A stretch of DNA of 64,000 nucleotides, from contig CM032806.1 of assembly GCA_019155185.1 (NCBI GenBank), positions 1,686,001 through 1,750,000 on the forward strand, given 5' to 3'. Made by a program: the position numbers and the translations under genes. Shown in pieces: positions 45,996 through 57,890 of this stretch. This DNA comes from Beaufortia kweichowensis. Its lineage: Eukaryota > Chordata > Actinopteri > Cypriniformes > Gastromyzontidae. The stretch's first letter is position 1; the number at the start of each line of letters is the position of its first letter. The notes under the pieces are model-generated. The model had not been told where the DNA came from. It did no database searches and worked only from the letters and a program-made list of their open reading frames with translations.

Positions 45996-46845
45996 GATAC
46001 TGAAGAAAATGTAAGAGCGGCATGGTAGTGTTCGTCCAAATACAGCCTTTCTAATTAGTGTCAAAGGAACCGAAAGCAATATAAACCACAATCATATGAT
46101 TCAAAACATCTGACCCTTACTGTGAAATCCAGGCTAAAGTTTTCAAATATAATTATGAGATAAGAAACATTAAACATGATGAAAACAGGTAATGTGTCTT
46201 TACTGATATACATGATAGATTCAGAGATACAGTAAACAAAATCATTCATTTCAGTATTATAAATAAAAACCTAAATATTGAAATTAATCATTTTAATTTG
46301 TAATATTGTGGCTTTCTAAACATTGATTTCAATTTGACATGGAGTCAATATAAAGATATCAAGGTTTAATTTTTACAGAACTTTTTTACATCATGTAAAA
46401 TGATGTAAATCATGAAAAATCTAAAAAAAAAAGACTTTAGCTGGGTCTTCACAGACAGGGTCACATAACAATATTTGTCAAAAGTTTCTCTATGCAAAAC
46501 TGTAAAAATGAGTCACCTCATGAAACAATTACAGAATACAATAAGATTGTGTACAGTGTATACTTTGTAGTACACTACATATAGTAGTTAACAGTACAGT
46601 AATATTTCATTGCAAACATAAAGACACAAAACATAAAAAGTGCAACAAATTAAAATAACAGATTTATTTCTAAAGCATCAACAATTTTGAGATTAAGATT
46701 CCTTTTCTGTCTCTTAGGAAATCTGTCTTGGACAAAATGCTGCCAATTTTTTATGTTTTGTTACAGAGTTGACAACATCCAATGTGTAATTAAACCTTCT
46801 TTATGTAAATGTATAAAAAATTGACGACTTTTTTTCAGGTCATAT
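45996..46845. other. AT-rich DNA with a short repeat fragment
   Basis: At 46436-46468 the + strand carries CTTTAGCTGGGTCTTCACAG then ACAGGGTCACATAA. Its complement (TGTGACCCTGTCTGTGAAGA) matches the inner part of the arms of the element at 62209-62586. The rest is AT-rich. Confidence 0.5.
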
Positions 46846-46849
46846 TGGC

Positions 46850-47560
46850 AGCTCAACCAATTGGATTTAACGCTCTGAGACGCATCTTAATTTTTGTATC
46901 ACAATACCAAAGCCTATTCTACATAGTTCCTTAGAAAGATGATTATATAAACAACAAACTCGGGTTTAAGAGAGTCGCTGCAGCAACAGATTAATCTATA
47001 ACAGTCCGTCTCTAGCAGGTAGTTCATCACAGTGTGATAATTAATACCCATCGACTAAAGCGAGTGTTGTACGCATGAGATTTGTACACTGCAGAGAGTT
47101 AAGAATCCCATAGCTTGCAAATTCAAAGACAATAAGAAGCTGATGGGATGCATCTCTGTGCCGGTGTGGGTGGCTGTCGATGTGCTTAAACCCACAGAGG
47201 TTCATTTAATGATATCCAATCATAGTGACTTCCTCCCGAGCAGGAAATGTCTGCCTCACTCATCAGACACAAAAGCTGTCGCTTCCTCCTGTCAAAGACG
47301 GCGTGGGATGGATTTACATGCATCCAGTCATTTTTTACAGGTTTATGAGGCGTGAGATGCAAGTCATGCATTTCATTCCACTACAAGTTCTGACAACTTC
47401 ATATTACGCATGCAGACTACAAATGTGAATCAGCCATTTGAACGCAGTATAATGCGTTTTGCCTGATCATAAGAAGATATCCAGCATTATTATTCTGTGC
47501 GATTAAGACAAAGATGCACATCGGATGTTCTTCTGCTGAACTCTGTTCTGTGTTTTTGAT
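46850..47560. promoter_or_regulatory. Strong candidate conserved non-coding block, about 700 bp
   Basis: The longest repeat-free balanced block. Motif-like parts include AACCAATTGGATTTAACGC near 46856, CAACAGATTAATCTATAAC near 46985, TGTGATAATTAATACCC near 47033, GGTTCATTTAATGATATCC near 47200 and GATCATAAGAAGATATCC near 47465. Several overlapping 60-70 codon frames on both strands show no coding bias. It looks like one or two enhancers side by side. Confidence 0.46.
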
Positions 47561-47865
47561 CTATTTAGGGAAAAACTTTTAAGCAGTATGTTTCACCTTT
47601 TAGCAATTCATCTTTCTCCCTGTGAGATCTGTGTGAGATCTGCTTCTCATGTATCTATTTGTCTTTTTCTCAATTCCACGATGATGAAACAATATCAAGG
47701 AAACATGCAATGCGATAGAGGCAAACACACAATTACTCTGGAAGCCTAAGAAGTGTACGTGTCTCTGCCACACAAATAAATACAAAAGAAATAATTACTA
47801 AAACTTAGCATAGTGTTGTCACCAACTGAAAACACAGAATGCATTATGTAAGTCGTGCGCTCCGG
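47561..47865. other. AT-rich DNA, nothing recognised
   Basis: A tandem GTGAGATCTGT doublet lies near 47621-47641. Otherwise featureless. Confidence 0.4.
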
Positions 47866-47869
47866 AAAC

Positions 47870-48170
47870 ATTTCCCATGGAGCTCGAGAGAGAGACTTGT
47901 GCTGCAATTTACAATCAATTCAAATTCTGTCACGACATACTGTTGTTTAATGACTCAGGGAATAAAGTCCATCGCACGAGGCCTTTAAGTTTTGTGCTTT
48001 GCCGATGCCAAATTGGGAGTGTAATAACAGGGTAGAGCTCTGGAAATAAACAGACGCATTCAGGGAGCTGCAGAAAGTGATGCTATTTAGTTCTCAAAGT
48101 CAAACAATGAAGAGAAAATAGGGAGGTAGACTGTGTGCGTTGTTAATGCTCGGATGCATTTACACTATGT
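47870..48170. promoter_or_regulatory. Candidate conserved non-coding block
   Basis: Repeat-free with TTACAATCAATTCAAATTC near 47909, CTGTTGTTTAATGACTCAGG near 47940 and TGCCAAATTGGGAGTG near 48006. It runs directly into the GA microsatellite. Confidence 0.36.
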
Positions 48171-48178
48171 GTGGGGGG

Positions 48179-48433
<255 letters not shown>

Positions 48434-48510
48434 AACAACACAGGGTGTTGCTATACTGTTTCTAAGTGTTCTGAGTGTTTCTGTAGCGCCCTACGGGGTT
48501 GTGGCATTGC

Positions 48511-48752
48511 TATATACATCTACAGCATTTCTATATCTATAAATCTATATTTATATCTATATCTCTATACATCTATATCTCTAGATCTATATATCTCTAC
48601 ATCTATATATCTCTACATCCATATATCTCTACATCTATATATCTCTACATCTATATAGCTCTACATCTAGATATCTCTACATCTATATAGCTCTACATCT
48701 ATATATCTCTACATCTATATATCTCTACATCTATCTCATCTAGATCTATCTA
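48511..48752. repeat. 16-bp AT-rich minisatellite, unit CTATATATCTCTACAT
   Basis: About a dozen near-perfect units with point variants (GATATC, TATAGC, ACATCC), degenerate at both ends. It starts about 80 bases after the GA tract; the intervening stretch (48434-48510) is unique. Confidence 0.9.
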
Positions 48753-49180
48753 AAAGTGCCTGCCAAGATTCTACAGTACAGTCTGTTTTATTGTCCACCA
48801 GGTGAAGATCTTAAATCAGGGTTCCCGCAACCATGAAAAAAATGTAGAAGTGCAACGGCAAACAAGCCGTATAATTTGCAGTATCATTCACGTCCACAGC
48901 ACAAACAGTGCAGGATGAGTTACACACTAAAGTTTACCGCTTAAACTTTAACCGTAAGTATGATCAATAGTAACAGTGATGTCTTAGCAAACGCCTCTAA
49001 TGAGAGAAAAGAATCTACAGGAAGGACTGTGTGATGCATTTCACTGTGAATTCATGTATTCATGATAGATGGCTCATGCATGTGGCATTGCTCTCTGCAG
49101 GGCTCTGGGGTTTGCTTAAAGCACAGCACATAAAATGTAAGGTATTTCTCAATGTACTGTGTTGTATCTCATCATAATTG
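48753..49180. other. Unique mixed DNA, nothing recognised
   Basis: No repeat boundary, exon or motif cluster that I can defend. Confidence 0.38.
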
Positions 49181-49182
49181 AG

Positions 49183-49241
49183 CTCTCTCTCTCTCTCTCT
49201 CTCTGTCTCTCTGTCTCTCTGTGTGTGTGTGTGTGTGTGTG
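49183..49241. repeat. Compound (CT)n-(GT)n microsatellite
   Basis: A CT run with GTCTCT interruptions passes directly into a GT run. Confidence 0.95.
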
Positions 49242-50685
49242 GTTGTCTTACCACGATATAATGAGACCTGCTAGCCAAGACTGAGTTTTCTCTAAATATA
49301 CATCCTCAACTCTACAGAATAAGAACAGAAAATGTTCATTTTTACTTGAATGCTCAGCAGAGAGGGATAACACACGCAGAAATATTTCATTATTCAGGCC
49401 CTGAGGAAATTAGCTCAAATTAGAGAAAAAACCTACACAGACTGAGACAGAATTATGCTTCTGACCTTGCAGAGATATTAAAGTCTGGCCGCCTTAAATG
49501 GTTTCTCCACATTTGTTTATACTGTATTTCTATAAAGTGTTTGAAAGCCATAACTGAACTATTACAGCGACAACAAAAAAGACACATTAAAGGGATCGTT
49601 CACCCAAAAATTAAAATCTCCTTTACAATCTCTATGACATTGTGGTTCAATTTATAAACCTGTACATAAACTCACATATAACAAAAACATAATGATTTTG
49701 ACATACCTTGAACTGAAAAGATACAGTTGTATTTTCTTTCACAGGAGACACGAATCCTGAAACAAAGCATGAAGTCTACAGTTAGTAAACAGCTTTTCAA
49801 TAAACACATTCCGTTGTAAGAGGTCATTCGACACATTATAATTAAGGCCTATCCAAAGCTTCTAATGACCCTTTGGACATTTACATTTAATTATTATTCA
49901 TACTCGTCACTAATAAGAGCAGATAATGTTTGCTGCGGTTCATGAGTGAGAAGTTTGCTGTCTCTGCAGAAACTTTATTACATGTTTGTGTGTTAGAGAG
50001 TTTCAACCAACATCAGCGTACAACCTCTAATGAGGCAAAATAATGCTGAATTAACTAACAGCCCAAACAAGCATGACATTTAAGAAAAGAAGCCATGAAT
50101 CCCTCGTGCCGGAATACTGATGCTGTTCTTCTTTCAACCAGCAAAATATAAACCTGCAATTTAGAAAAGTGCCACCGAACGCTCGGATGTCACGGAGATG
50201 GTGATGTTTGACATGCATGTGGTAAAATGAGATTATTGAAGCAGTTAGTGATAAACATGAACTATCATGTTGTTATAGTAGAGGATGTCAAATATCACTG
50301 ACTGAGTTCAACATGAAAGAAGTGTCAAATAATAAAATGAAGAGAGTCGATGTCTGTAGGTGTAAAAAACAGCACAATGCCACATTTATGAATGTTTGCC
50401 AGAATGACTGATGACAATTAAAATGACATTAATTGAGTGTAACCTATTGGACACGCTGTGCTTTGTGGGAAAATAATTGGATCGAGCTCAAAACAAGATT
50501 TGGTCGGCACTAGATAAGTATTGATTGAACGATGCTGTACAAGGACAAGCCACTAACTGAATAATGTACAAAGTATATTTTTTGGTCAACAGATTCCAGT
50601 CAATGATTTGACATCGCCCATTTCCACCAGCACAACAAACTCCTACTTGAATGTGCTTTGTGTGTGTTTGTGTGTGTGTGTCCCC
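49242..50685. other. Intergenic DNA with a short repeat fragment
   Basis: AAAGGGATCGTTCACCCAAA at 49589-49608, followed by AATTAAAATCTC, is an end fragment of the family at 41870-42099. The rest has moderate AT-richness and no gene. A (TG)n stretch lies near 50660-50680. Confidence 0.5.
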
Positions 50686-50689
50686 TTAT

Positions 50690-51010
50690 CTCACCAAACC
50701 TTAATGACCCGATCACACAATCTTGATGTCCTGCCGTCCTGCGTGCCGATTGGTGGTTTGGGCACATGGTGCAGAGACAGAAGCAAGATGGGATGATATA
50801 TGGCCAATGCGCTAATCACCTGCTCATTCACATCAATTACACTCCCATCTGACAAGCAATCCACCACCGAACACTAATGGTTTTTTAAACGAGTCGAGTC
50901 CAGATCAACTCTGCCAACTCTCACGCATGATTGATTGACCGCCGAATTCTGCACGACTCGTCCCCGTCGCCTTTGTCACGCCGTTCCCCCACAGGTAGCT
51001 GACAGTCGTG
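50690..51010. promoter_or_regulatory. Strong candidate conserved non-coding block
   Basis: Repeat-free and balanced. It includes CCAAACCTTAATGACCCG near 50694, GTGCCGATTGGTGGTTTGGG near 50744 (CCAAT-box type), GCGCTAATCACCTGC near 50808 and CATCAATTACACTCCC near 50831. No coding bias. Confidence 0.43.
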
Positions 51011-51425
51011 GCACCATGACGGAAGTTTGAGGTGTTCGGGAGCAGGCGTGAACAAATGCGAAGCGGTGAATGATGGATGCCGTTTGAAGCCTGTTGTCGA
51101 GGTTTAAAATGCCAACGTCTTTTTCATGTTGACGTTTGGCCCAAAACAGTTGTGAAACCTGCATCTCCTTGTTATTTTGGAGTCTGTAGGCAGTCCCGGT
51201 ATGAGCCTCAGATTATGTGGATTGAAGTGTTAATGAGAGCAACATCTTCTTACGTTTTACCGTTATACAGAATCATCTTCTCTGTCCTATTCTGCTCTGA
51301 AGAATGTATTGTTGTGAATAAAGCGAATTCACAATGTGTTCAGCCGCTATCAGGCCCTGTAGCTGCAGACAGAAGATATAATACACTAAATGTTTGTGTT
51401 TGCCACTAAACAGACACATAATTCA
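51011..51425. promoter_or_regulatory. Weak candidate non-coding block
   Basis: Continuation of unique sequence with mixed composition. A 110-codon + strand frame at 51077-51409 has no start context, splice sites or codon bias, so it is not called coding. Confidence 0.28.
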
Positions 51426-51429
51426 AGTT

Positions 51430-51900
51430 TTTGCTAGGGCTGTCAAATATTAAATATTCACAACATATTCCTGAGGATTTTGCTGGTAAACATGTAAAAT
51501 GTTCACAGACATATCTGCATTGTACATTAAAGTGCCCTTACTAAAATTAACCATGCTTTTATTATAGTTAAAGTATAGTAAGCTTGATTTTTGGGGATAA
51601 GATTACCAAGATTGTAACCACAATTTTATTAAATACCATTTACTACAAATTTACATTTAGGCATTTAGCTGACGCTTTTATCCAAAGCGACTTACAAATA
51701 TTAGGAGACAATGAAGCGACACATCAAACAATAGTACTAAGAGGTGTCGATATCATGTTTGAACATAAACATGATTCATTTTGTGGTTACCACGGTTTAT
51801 ATAATATAGTAACCTGTACAAAAATTACAAATAAATTTTTAAATAAATAAAACTACAAATAAAACCATGGTTAAATTTCTGTATGAGTGTACATACACAC
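51430..51900. repeat. AT-rich dispersed repeat (CCATGGTTA/ACTATAGTA type) carrying a nested SINE
   Basis: ACCATGCTTTTATTATAGTT and AAAACCATGGTTAAATTTC bracket AT-rich sequence that recalls a common fish repeat. The SINE tail fragment at 51649-51741 sits inside and interrupts it. The ends are not clear. Confidence 0.4.
51649..51741 (-). mobile_element. SINE/LINE 3' tail fragment with GGATA stem-loop, second copy
   Basis: Nearly identical to 1149-1247: GCTGACGCTTTTATCCAAAG, then CGACTTACAAATATTAGG and AATGAAGCGACACATCAAA. On the minus strand it shows the perfect CGCTTTGGATAAAAGCG hairpin. This copy lacks the GGAGGCAA stretch of the other. The high identity between the two suggests relatively recent activity. 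Confidence 0.78.
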
Positions 51901-52555
51901 AGACACGCACAGTACAGAAACAAATGATTTAAACTACTGATTTAGTGGAAAACTATATAAATAACGTCAAAACAAAACAATGTATATGTATGTATGCTCT
52001 TAATAAAAATATTAACCTTACTATAAATACCATGGTTCATTTTCATAAGATTTTATATTGTATTTACAGTACATATATGCACTGTAAACATGCATCATAT
52101 ATAACAATAGAAAAAAAATGATTACATACTTTTTAATTATTAAAAAACAGTATGAAAATGTTAAAAACTGCCAACATATGAGAAGGAGATAATATAACAG
52201 AAGATAATAAGATAATAACAGAAATCAGCAATAAAAACACAAAACAATAATAACAAGACACAATGCTAGAAGTGAACAAAAAAAAGTTGTATTGTGATGT
52301 GTTAGAGAAAGTCGTCCATGTCACCTTTTACAGAAACAGGCACAGAGACTTAAATGGGCCAGCATGACAATATACTCCATTTAAAAACCTGTAATATTGA
52401 CTTACTATGCAAATTTAGTGGACTGGGCCTACTGGGAAAAGTCTCACAATCCTCAGTTCCAGCCACGTTTCATCCGGAAGTTTTCTCATACAGCACTTCA
52501 CACAAACACTCCTACAAAACACACACAGACACATACAAATGCAACGTCAGACATC
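51901..52555. other. AT-rich DNA, nothing recognised
   Basis: AT-rich, with short frames only. Confidence 0.4.
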
Positions 52556-52559
52556 CTCC

Positions 52560-52910
52560 ATAATATGGAGCGCTCAGGAGGCCTCGCTCGACATTGATTT
52601 ATTACAACACTGCTCAACGGAACAATGAAGCACACACAAAGCGACGTTTAGAGTCCGCAGGCGTCGTTTCTCTTACACGCGCTGCCTTTTGTCGACCTTT
52701 CCTCCAAGACCCGTGTTCAGCTGAAGACAGAACACACTCCCTGCTGAGTGACTTATAGTATCAACACCAATTGAAATTTCTGTCGTACCTGTCTGAGTCT
52801 TGAATGAGAACGACGTCAGGAAGCTTCTGGGACGATGATGAATTTTGCAGCCAAGCGGCCTGGTTCATTTACAGTCCCACCGGCGTAAAAATGAAATTAA
52901 TTCATTAGTA
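52560..52910. promoter_or_regulatory. Candidate conserved non-coding block
   Basis: GC-richer and repeat-free. It includes GGCCTCGCTCGACATTGATT near 52579, CACCAATTGAAATTTC near 52765 and GAAATTAATTCATTAG near 52891. Moderate candidate. Confidence 0.36.
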
Positions 52911-53815
52911 CAAAGGTGAATCTCACAAAAACTGCCATGTCACTTGTACTTCACCCCAAAATTACACAGGAAAAAGTGAGAAAGTATTTTTTTTCATATA
53001 TAATATGAGTTTCAACTCACACATGCTTAAGGTTTTGAGGTTGTGTGAAGGTCTGTGCACAAATTATCCATTTGATATCTAAAAGAATAACAAGAAAGAA
53101 AGCTTGTGGTTTTGTTTAGTTCAACAAATGGAAAATTAGAAAAAATTGTGCACAATAAATTTTTCACTTTTTCCCCAAATAAAAAATATTTTTTAGTATT
53201 TACTATAGTAAACTGTACTTATAAATATTTAAATAAATACTTTTTTAAATAATTATTTTAAATAAATATTTTGTACGTTTATAAATATTATTACAAATAC
53301 CACAAATTGTTCAATGGATAAACTGTGGTAAACACTGTAGTGCACTTTAATATTTATTATGGCAAGGTTAAAAAACACTAAAGGAATTTTACTATAGTAA
53401 ATACTAAAGTATACTACTGTATATGTTTTATATGGGTATTACATTACTAAAGCATTTTTTCTTCTAGGAAATTCAGATTTGATCGTTTTTAAAGCTGAAG
53501 GTCAAAATAGGTTTTCCTGCCATTTGCTTTTACATTTAAGAGATGAAAAAATTCGGAGAAATATTTCACACTTTTCTACACACTACTTTCTCACCAAGTA
53601 TCAGTAGGCATTATGCAATGACAAACTGTTACAGTAATCTGCATATCGTACACACTGTACACTGAAAGTAATAGCGGTGTGCTGTTTCAAACAATCCCAG
53701 CCATGTGTCTTTGCCAAAACTATATAATCATAAGCCTTGAAAAGAGACAAAATGTGCATATATAAAGAGTTTCGCTGATGTAAAAACATTTCTCCTGGAT
53801 ATTTCCAGGAGCCAA
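52911..53815. repeat. AT-rich DNA with TTTACTATAGTAAA-type palindromes
   Basis: TTTACTATAGTAAA (53200), TTTTACTATAGTAAATAC (53388) and AAAGTATACTACTGTATA (53412) recur with GTGGTAAACACTGTAGTG (53328). These are typical of a degenerate fish palindromic repeat. The ends cannot be set. Confidence 0.4.
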
Positions 53816-53819
53816 ACTC

Positions 53820-54350
53820 AGCAGTTGAATTTGAATGCGCTGCTGGGAACGCCACATTGATCTCTGTGTGTTTCCACGCACTAACATCTTCATTACGAAG
53901 CGCTATAGCTCTCGGTGAGCGAGGAGGCATTCTAGAGCCGCAATAAAAGCCGCATCAAAGCCCTGAAGAAATCAAATCCCAGAGATGGCCCGCAGTCAAC
54001 GGATAAGAGTTCCACATTAAAGACTCTCACAAACCAACGCAGTCCACCGTCGACTTCGGCACAACTGCAAAACAGAGATAGTGAACATGAGATTCACATG
54101 AGCCCGAAGCCAAGATGGCCCAAACCACATCATTCAAATGCTGAATACATTTCTTAAGCAATTTGTGTGCCGCGGTCACTTCCTTGTTTGAGAGGACCTC
54201 ATTTAGCGCTGTGTTTGGAGTGCTACACGTACACAAATTATGTTGAGCAAAACAAATCAGACGCTGAACATCTCTGCACAGAAGTTGCATTATTTTCTCT
54301 TTGAAATAATAAGCCGCACCTGACATTTTGAAGTCTCTTGTGACCGTTCA
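53820..54350. promoter_or_regulatory. Candidate conserved non-coding block
   Basis: Balanced, repeat-free sequence. It includes GAATGCGCTGCTGGGAACGCC near 53834, TACGAAGCGCTATAGC near 53893, CATTTAGCGCTGTG near 54199 and CAAATTATGTTGAGC near 54235. Two minus-strand frames of 99-109 codons lack codon bias. Confidence 0.34.
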
Positions 54351-54730
54351 GACATCAGTAAAGAAACGACGGTAAAGAAACAGTATGAATAACGGTAACA
54401 GCATGAGAAATAGACTGACATCTCCAGCTGAGGCCGGATGCAGCAGAGCTCTGGATGTAAAGCGGTGTTGGATACTACAGATATAAATGATATCTCAGAT
54501 TGTGTGGCTTTATCGAAAGTGGATTTTTACTTTCCTAAAGGACACAGTGTACAATAATAAGGTAAACAAATGCCATAAACTTACACAGAAGGAGGTACAG
54601 AGCCCATATATATATACAAATCAGGTGCTAGTTGCATAAACAGAGCTGCTAAGTTAAGTCTAAAGAACTAGTTGAACCAACAAGCAATTAGTTACAACTA
54701 ATCCGTTTTAAATTTTAGATTCATATTAGA
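54351..54730. other. Mixed DNA, nothing recognised
   Basis: No repeat boundary or motif cluster that I can defend. Confidence 0.38.
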
Positions 54731-54734
54731 CTAA

Positions 54735-54951
54735 TCTTTAAAAATAATGGTGCCATAGAAGAACCATCGTTCTATGAAGATTCTTCATTATCCAGAGTAC
54801 CTTTCTGTTTACCAAAAGGTTCTTTGTAGTGAAAAATTTAGAAAGAAATTGTTCTTTTAACAACCTTTGACATAAAGGTCCTTTGGGGAACAAAACAGCT
54901 TTTTATGGCATTGCTGTGAAGAACCTTTTGAAGCACATTTATTTTTAAGAG
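54735..54951. mobile_element. Palindromic cyprinid repeat (AAGAACC family), full-length copy
   Basis: The left end TCTTTAAAAATAATGGTGCC, then ATAGAAGAACC, and the right end GAAGAACCTTTTGAAGCAC, then ATTTATTTTTAAGAG, are inverted repeats with mismatches. Internal blocks GGTTCTTTGTAGTGAAAAAT and CTTTGGGGAACAAAA are diagnostic. At about 217 bp without coding frame it is a non-autonomous element. Partial copies occur at 25020 and 32108. Confidence 0.75.
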
Positions 54952-54959
54952 AGTAACTT

Positions 54960-55190
54960 TTTATGTAAGTGACTGAAAGTTATAAATCTTGAAGAAAGAA
55001 ATCTGATGACTAGCTTAAAAAACTAATGTAAGTAGTTTATTCAGAGTTTCAATTAAGTTTTTTTTCCTGAAAACTGACCACAACTTCTATCAGGTGTTTA
55101 ACAGGTTGTTGAATTCACAACCCAACACATACTGTACCATATACACCAACATTTCTAAATGTCTCTACAGACCAGAATATTACACACTTT
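54960..55190. other. AT-rich DNA, nothing recognised
   Basis: AT-rich and featureless by eye. Confidence 0.4.
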
Positions 55191-55198
55191 TTGACCTG

Positions 55199-55271
55199 GG
55201 CCAATAACCAACCATCTAGCAACTGCTCAGAACACCTTGGCAACCACATAGCAACACCCTGGCAACAATAC
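55199..55271. repeat. Degenerate AGCAAC-type fish minisatellite
   Basis: AACCATCTAGCAACTGCTCAG, AACACCTTGGCAACCACATA and GCAACACCCTGGCAAC form three to four degenerate units of about 20 bases, a motif common in fish genomes. Confidence 0.65.
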
Positions 55272-55535
55272 TTATTTTTTTATATTTACATATATATAAT
55301 ACTTATATTTAATTTTCTCTAAAAAAATAACTCCTCCCACATGAAATAGTTTTTATACTTTAGAATATGCTGTTATACACTACAGTATGTTATAGTCATT
55401 TCTACACTAATGTATACTTTTCTTTAGGTATACTACAGTATTTTTCATGTGGGATGATGGCTTTCGGTTTTTAAATATAAGGTGACGGACACATGAGTAA
55501 AACTATGGACCGCAAGAGAGATGGCACCCTGCTCA
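55272..55535. other. AT-rich DNA with TATACTACAGTA motifs
   Basis: ATACACTACAGTATG near 55375 and TATACTACAGTA near 55429 belong to the same palindromic flavour as 52911-53815. Confidence 0.4.
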
Positions 55536-55539
55536 TAGA

Positions 55540-55870
55540 GCTCTTTTATTAAAGAAATAAAGCTACACATGACAATCCCCACGGATGAACCAAACCATAA
55601 TGTTGTCTCCCGGCGGTCATTCTTTTGTCATTCACCTGTGTTTAAAATGAATGGCTCTGTCTTAGCTTGCAATTATTTACTCTTTGTGTCTCCTTAGCTT
55701 CCCAATGACTGAGCAGAGATTTTCCCTCCAGCCGCTCTGCCATAAAGGTTTAAGAGAAAAGACGGTTCGGTTCTCTTTGCTCTTGGGTGTAATTCTTATG
55801 ATGTGTGTCATCTCTTTCTCTGTACGCCTGGGGTCGACCTCAACTTTCTCTTTTTCAATTGTCTCTTTAC
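55540..55870. promoter_or_regulatory. Candidate conserved non-coding block
   Basis: Repeat-free sequence. It includes CATAGAGCTCTTTTATTAAAG near 55534, CTCCCGGCGGTCATTC near 55606 and CTTGCAATTATTTACTC near 55667. Opposing frames of 63 and 74 codons overlap without bias. Confidence 0.38.
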
Positions 55871-56059
55871 CGTAATGAAATATTTCCTGTAAAAATACCA
55901 CTGTTTAAAACATCCATACTGGTGGATTTTGCTGTTTGTAAAAACAATAAATTATAGTGAAATTGAAAGTGATGTGACACAGCGAGCGAGACCACTTCTG
56001 TGCTCTTCAGACAAGCGGTTTTAAGTGGCAACATTACACAGCGCTACACTTCTAATAAT

Positions 56060-56400
56060 CTGTTTTTAAAGTCTCCTACATTTTTAATTATGTTACTGTA
56101 AAGTCATGTGGGTTATTGTGGGAGATTTACAATATATTATTCCAGTGGATGTAATGTTGTTAAAGCAGCGCGGCTCTAGCTCGACTGCATTTCTCATTAA
56201 CTTCAGCTGCCTCAGTGGTTATTTTGCACGGTCACTCATTCATCAAACAACAACAGGCGTTCAGGTCTGCTGTGTCTACATGATACCTGTTTCCCCGACG
56301 GCCAAAATCTCATGTTCTCATAATGCTGCTAATGTAAACAGGCTGGAGGTCAAACATGTACTGCACAGACTTGTCTTCAAATCACATGTACCTGCAATGA
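56060..56400. promoter_or_regulatory. Candidate conserved non-coding block
   Basis: Repeat-free sequence with TTTCTCATTAACTTCAGC near 56190, GCACGGTCACTCATTCATC near 56227 and CATAATGCTGCTAATG near 56318. A 149-codon + strand frame (56106-56555) begins here, but it runs on into the element at 56512 and shows no codon bias, so it is a chance frame. Confidence 0.35.
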
Positions 56401-56511
56401 AGACAAATAAGGATATCAGATTTTTTTATGTTTTCACAAAAATTGAATCTAACAAAGCAATGGTTTTGATATTAAGCCAATACTCTATAACTAAAAAACC
56501 CAACATTTGGA

Positions 56512-56779
56512 TAACACTTTACAATAAGGTTGTATTTAGTAAATGCATTAGCTAACATGAACTAACAATGAACAATATAGTTATTTATTAAACTTTATTT
56601 TAATAATAATAAAGATATATTATTGTAAGATAATGCCAATACAATTGTTCATATCAGTTTATATGCATCAACTAATGTTAACAGATTATTTAAATGAACA
56701 TGTTGCAGCATCATTGTACATTGCTAGTTTATGTTAAAACATTAATGTTAAACCCACAACCTTATTGCAAAGCGTTAAC
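56512..56779. mobile_element. Non-autonomous element with AACACTTTACAATAAGG inverted ends
   Basis: The left end TAACACTTTACAATAAGGTTG and the right end CAACCTTATTGCAAAGCGTTA are inverted repeats with two mismatches. The interior has GCATTAGCTAACATGAACTA and CAATACAATTGTTCATATC, typical of a repeat common in fish. There is no coding frame of its own. Confidence 0.78.
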
Positions 56780-57105
56780 ATTTGCTTATCCCAGTAGTCA
56801 ACAAAAGGTCCCTGAAAATGTATATAAATAAATTTTAAATAAATAAATAAATCTTTAAATAAATAAAGATAACAATACCAACAAATATTACATATTAATC
56901 TGAGCAGATGCAGTACAAAACTATTCTGGTTGACAAACATAATAAAATCCTCCCCACAAAACAACCACAATAGATATAAAAAATATATTTTCTCTTCTTT
57001 ATTAAAACCTGCTACGTTTATTCATTTTCTGGTTCTTAATATGCACAATTATGGGGTTAGTTTCATTTTATTTTTGTATTTAGAATTGGTTTATTTTCCC
57101 TTCTG
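56780..57105. other. AT-rich DNA with an AAAT-type tandem stretch
   Basis: AAATAAATAAATAAAT near 56839 is a short AAAT microsatellite. Otherwise featureless. Confidence 0.55.
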
Positions 57106-57109
57106 TCCA

Positions 57110-57480
57110 CCAACCCTATCAAGACAGACCTGTGAATCAGTTCTGGGTCATGACCCACCAGTCAAAACCACCATGTTTCTATAATTCCTCGGGTACAGGG
57201 TGGGACCATTAACATGCCGTGGTTTCATTGGAATAATTAAGGGGTGGATTGATCCTCCTCTTCTGGGTCAGAAACAGGCTCATGTGCTGTAATCCCAATT
57301 AGTCCCCCTTTAGGACATGGCCGTGTGGGTTAACCTCGCTCAGCATTACCCAGCATGCACCTCTGACCTCATAATGTGTCACTATTGAAGCATACCGTCA
57401 TTGAAATATGATAACATCCACAGCCATTCAGGCTGACCTCCACACTCACAAAACATCATAGAAAACCTTGTCTTGATGAG
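57110..57480. promoter_or_regulatory. Strong candidate conserved non-coding block with a nuclear-receptor-like palindrome
   Basis: TGGGTCATGACCCA at 57144-57157 is a perfect 14-base palindrome, equivalent to two GGGTCA half-sites inverted with no spacer. A further TTCTGGGTCAG lies near 57261. GGAATAATTAAGGGG near 57230 and CCCAATTAGTCCCCC near 57294 add homeodomain-type cores. The block is repeat-free and GC-richer than its flanks. Confidence 0.45.
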
Positions 57481-57890
57481 ATTTTCTAGCCAAGACACAA
57501 CTGCACTATTTTAAAGTAGAAAACAAAGACTATGCATGACTCTTGTGATTAATTGCTTTTTATAATAACAACAACGTGTGATTCTGCATACATAACTAAC
57601 AATCCACACTAGATGAATCCCCTCAAGGAGCTCCCAATGCGTCACGTAATGAGATGATATTTATAAATGACATTTATGCAGTTGAGAGTGGGATTATTTC
57701 TAGACAAGCCCTTAAAACTCTTAAGTCACCCCGAGTGAAAAACACCCATAATTCATCAGCGCCGCAGAGGAAGGAGTGATTTTTCTTATGGATCTGCAGG
57801 TTGAAACACTGCCCATCTCTGACAGATACCCTTGGAGGAAGCTAAAATGAGAATAAGGGGGGAAAGGGGGTTTTGAACAAACCCCTAAGG
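57481..57890. promoter_or_regulatory. Weak candidate non-coding block
   Basis: Unique sequence with CATCAGCGCCGCAGAGG near 57754 and GCGTCACGTAATGAG near 57639. It has no repeat or coding signature. Confidence 0.3.

Noticed and set aside
56106..56555. 149-codon + strand frame, the longest non-repetitive one
   Set aside because: It runs into the inverted-repeat element at 56512, has no codon bias and no splice signals.
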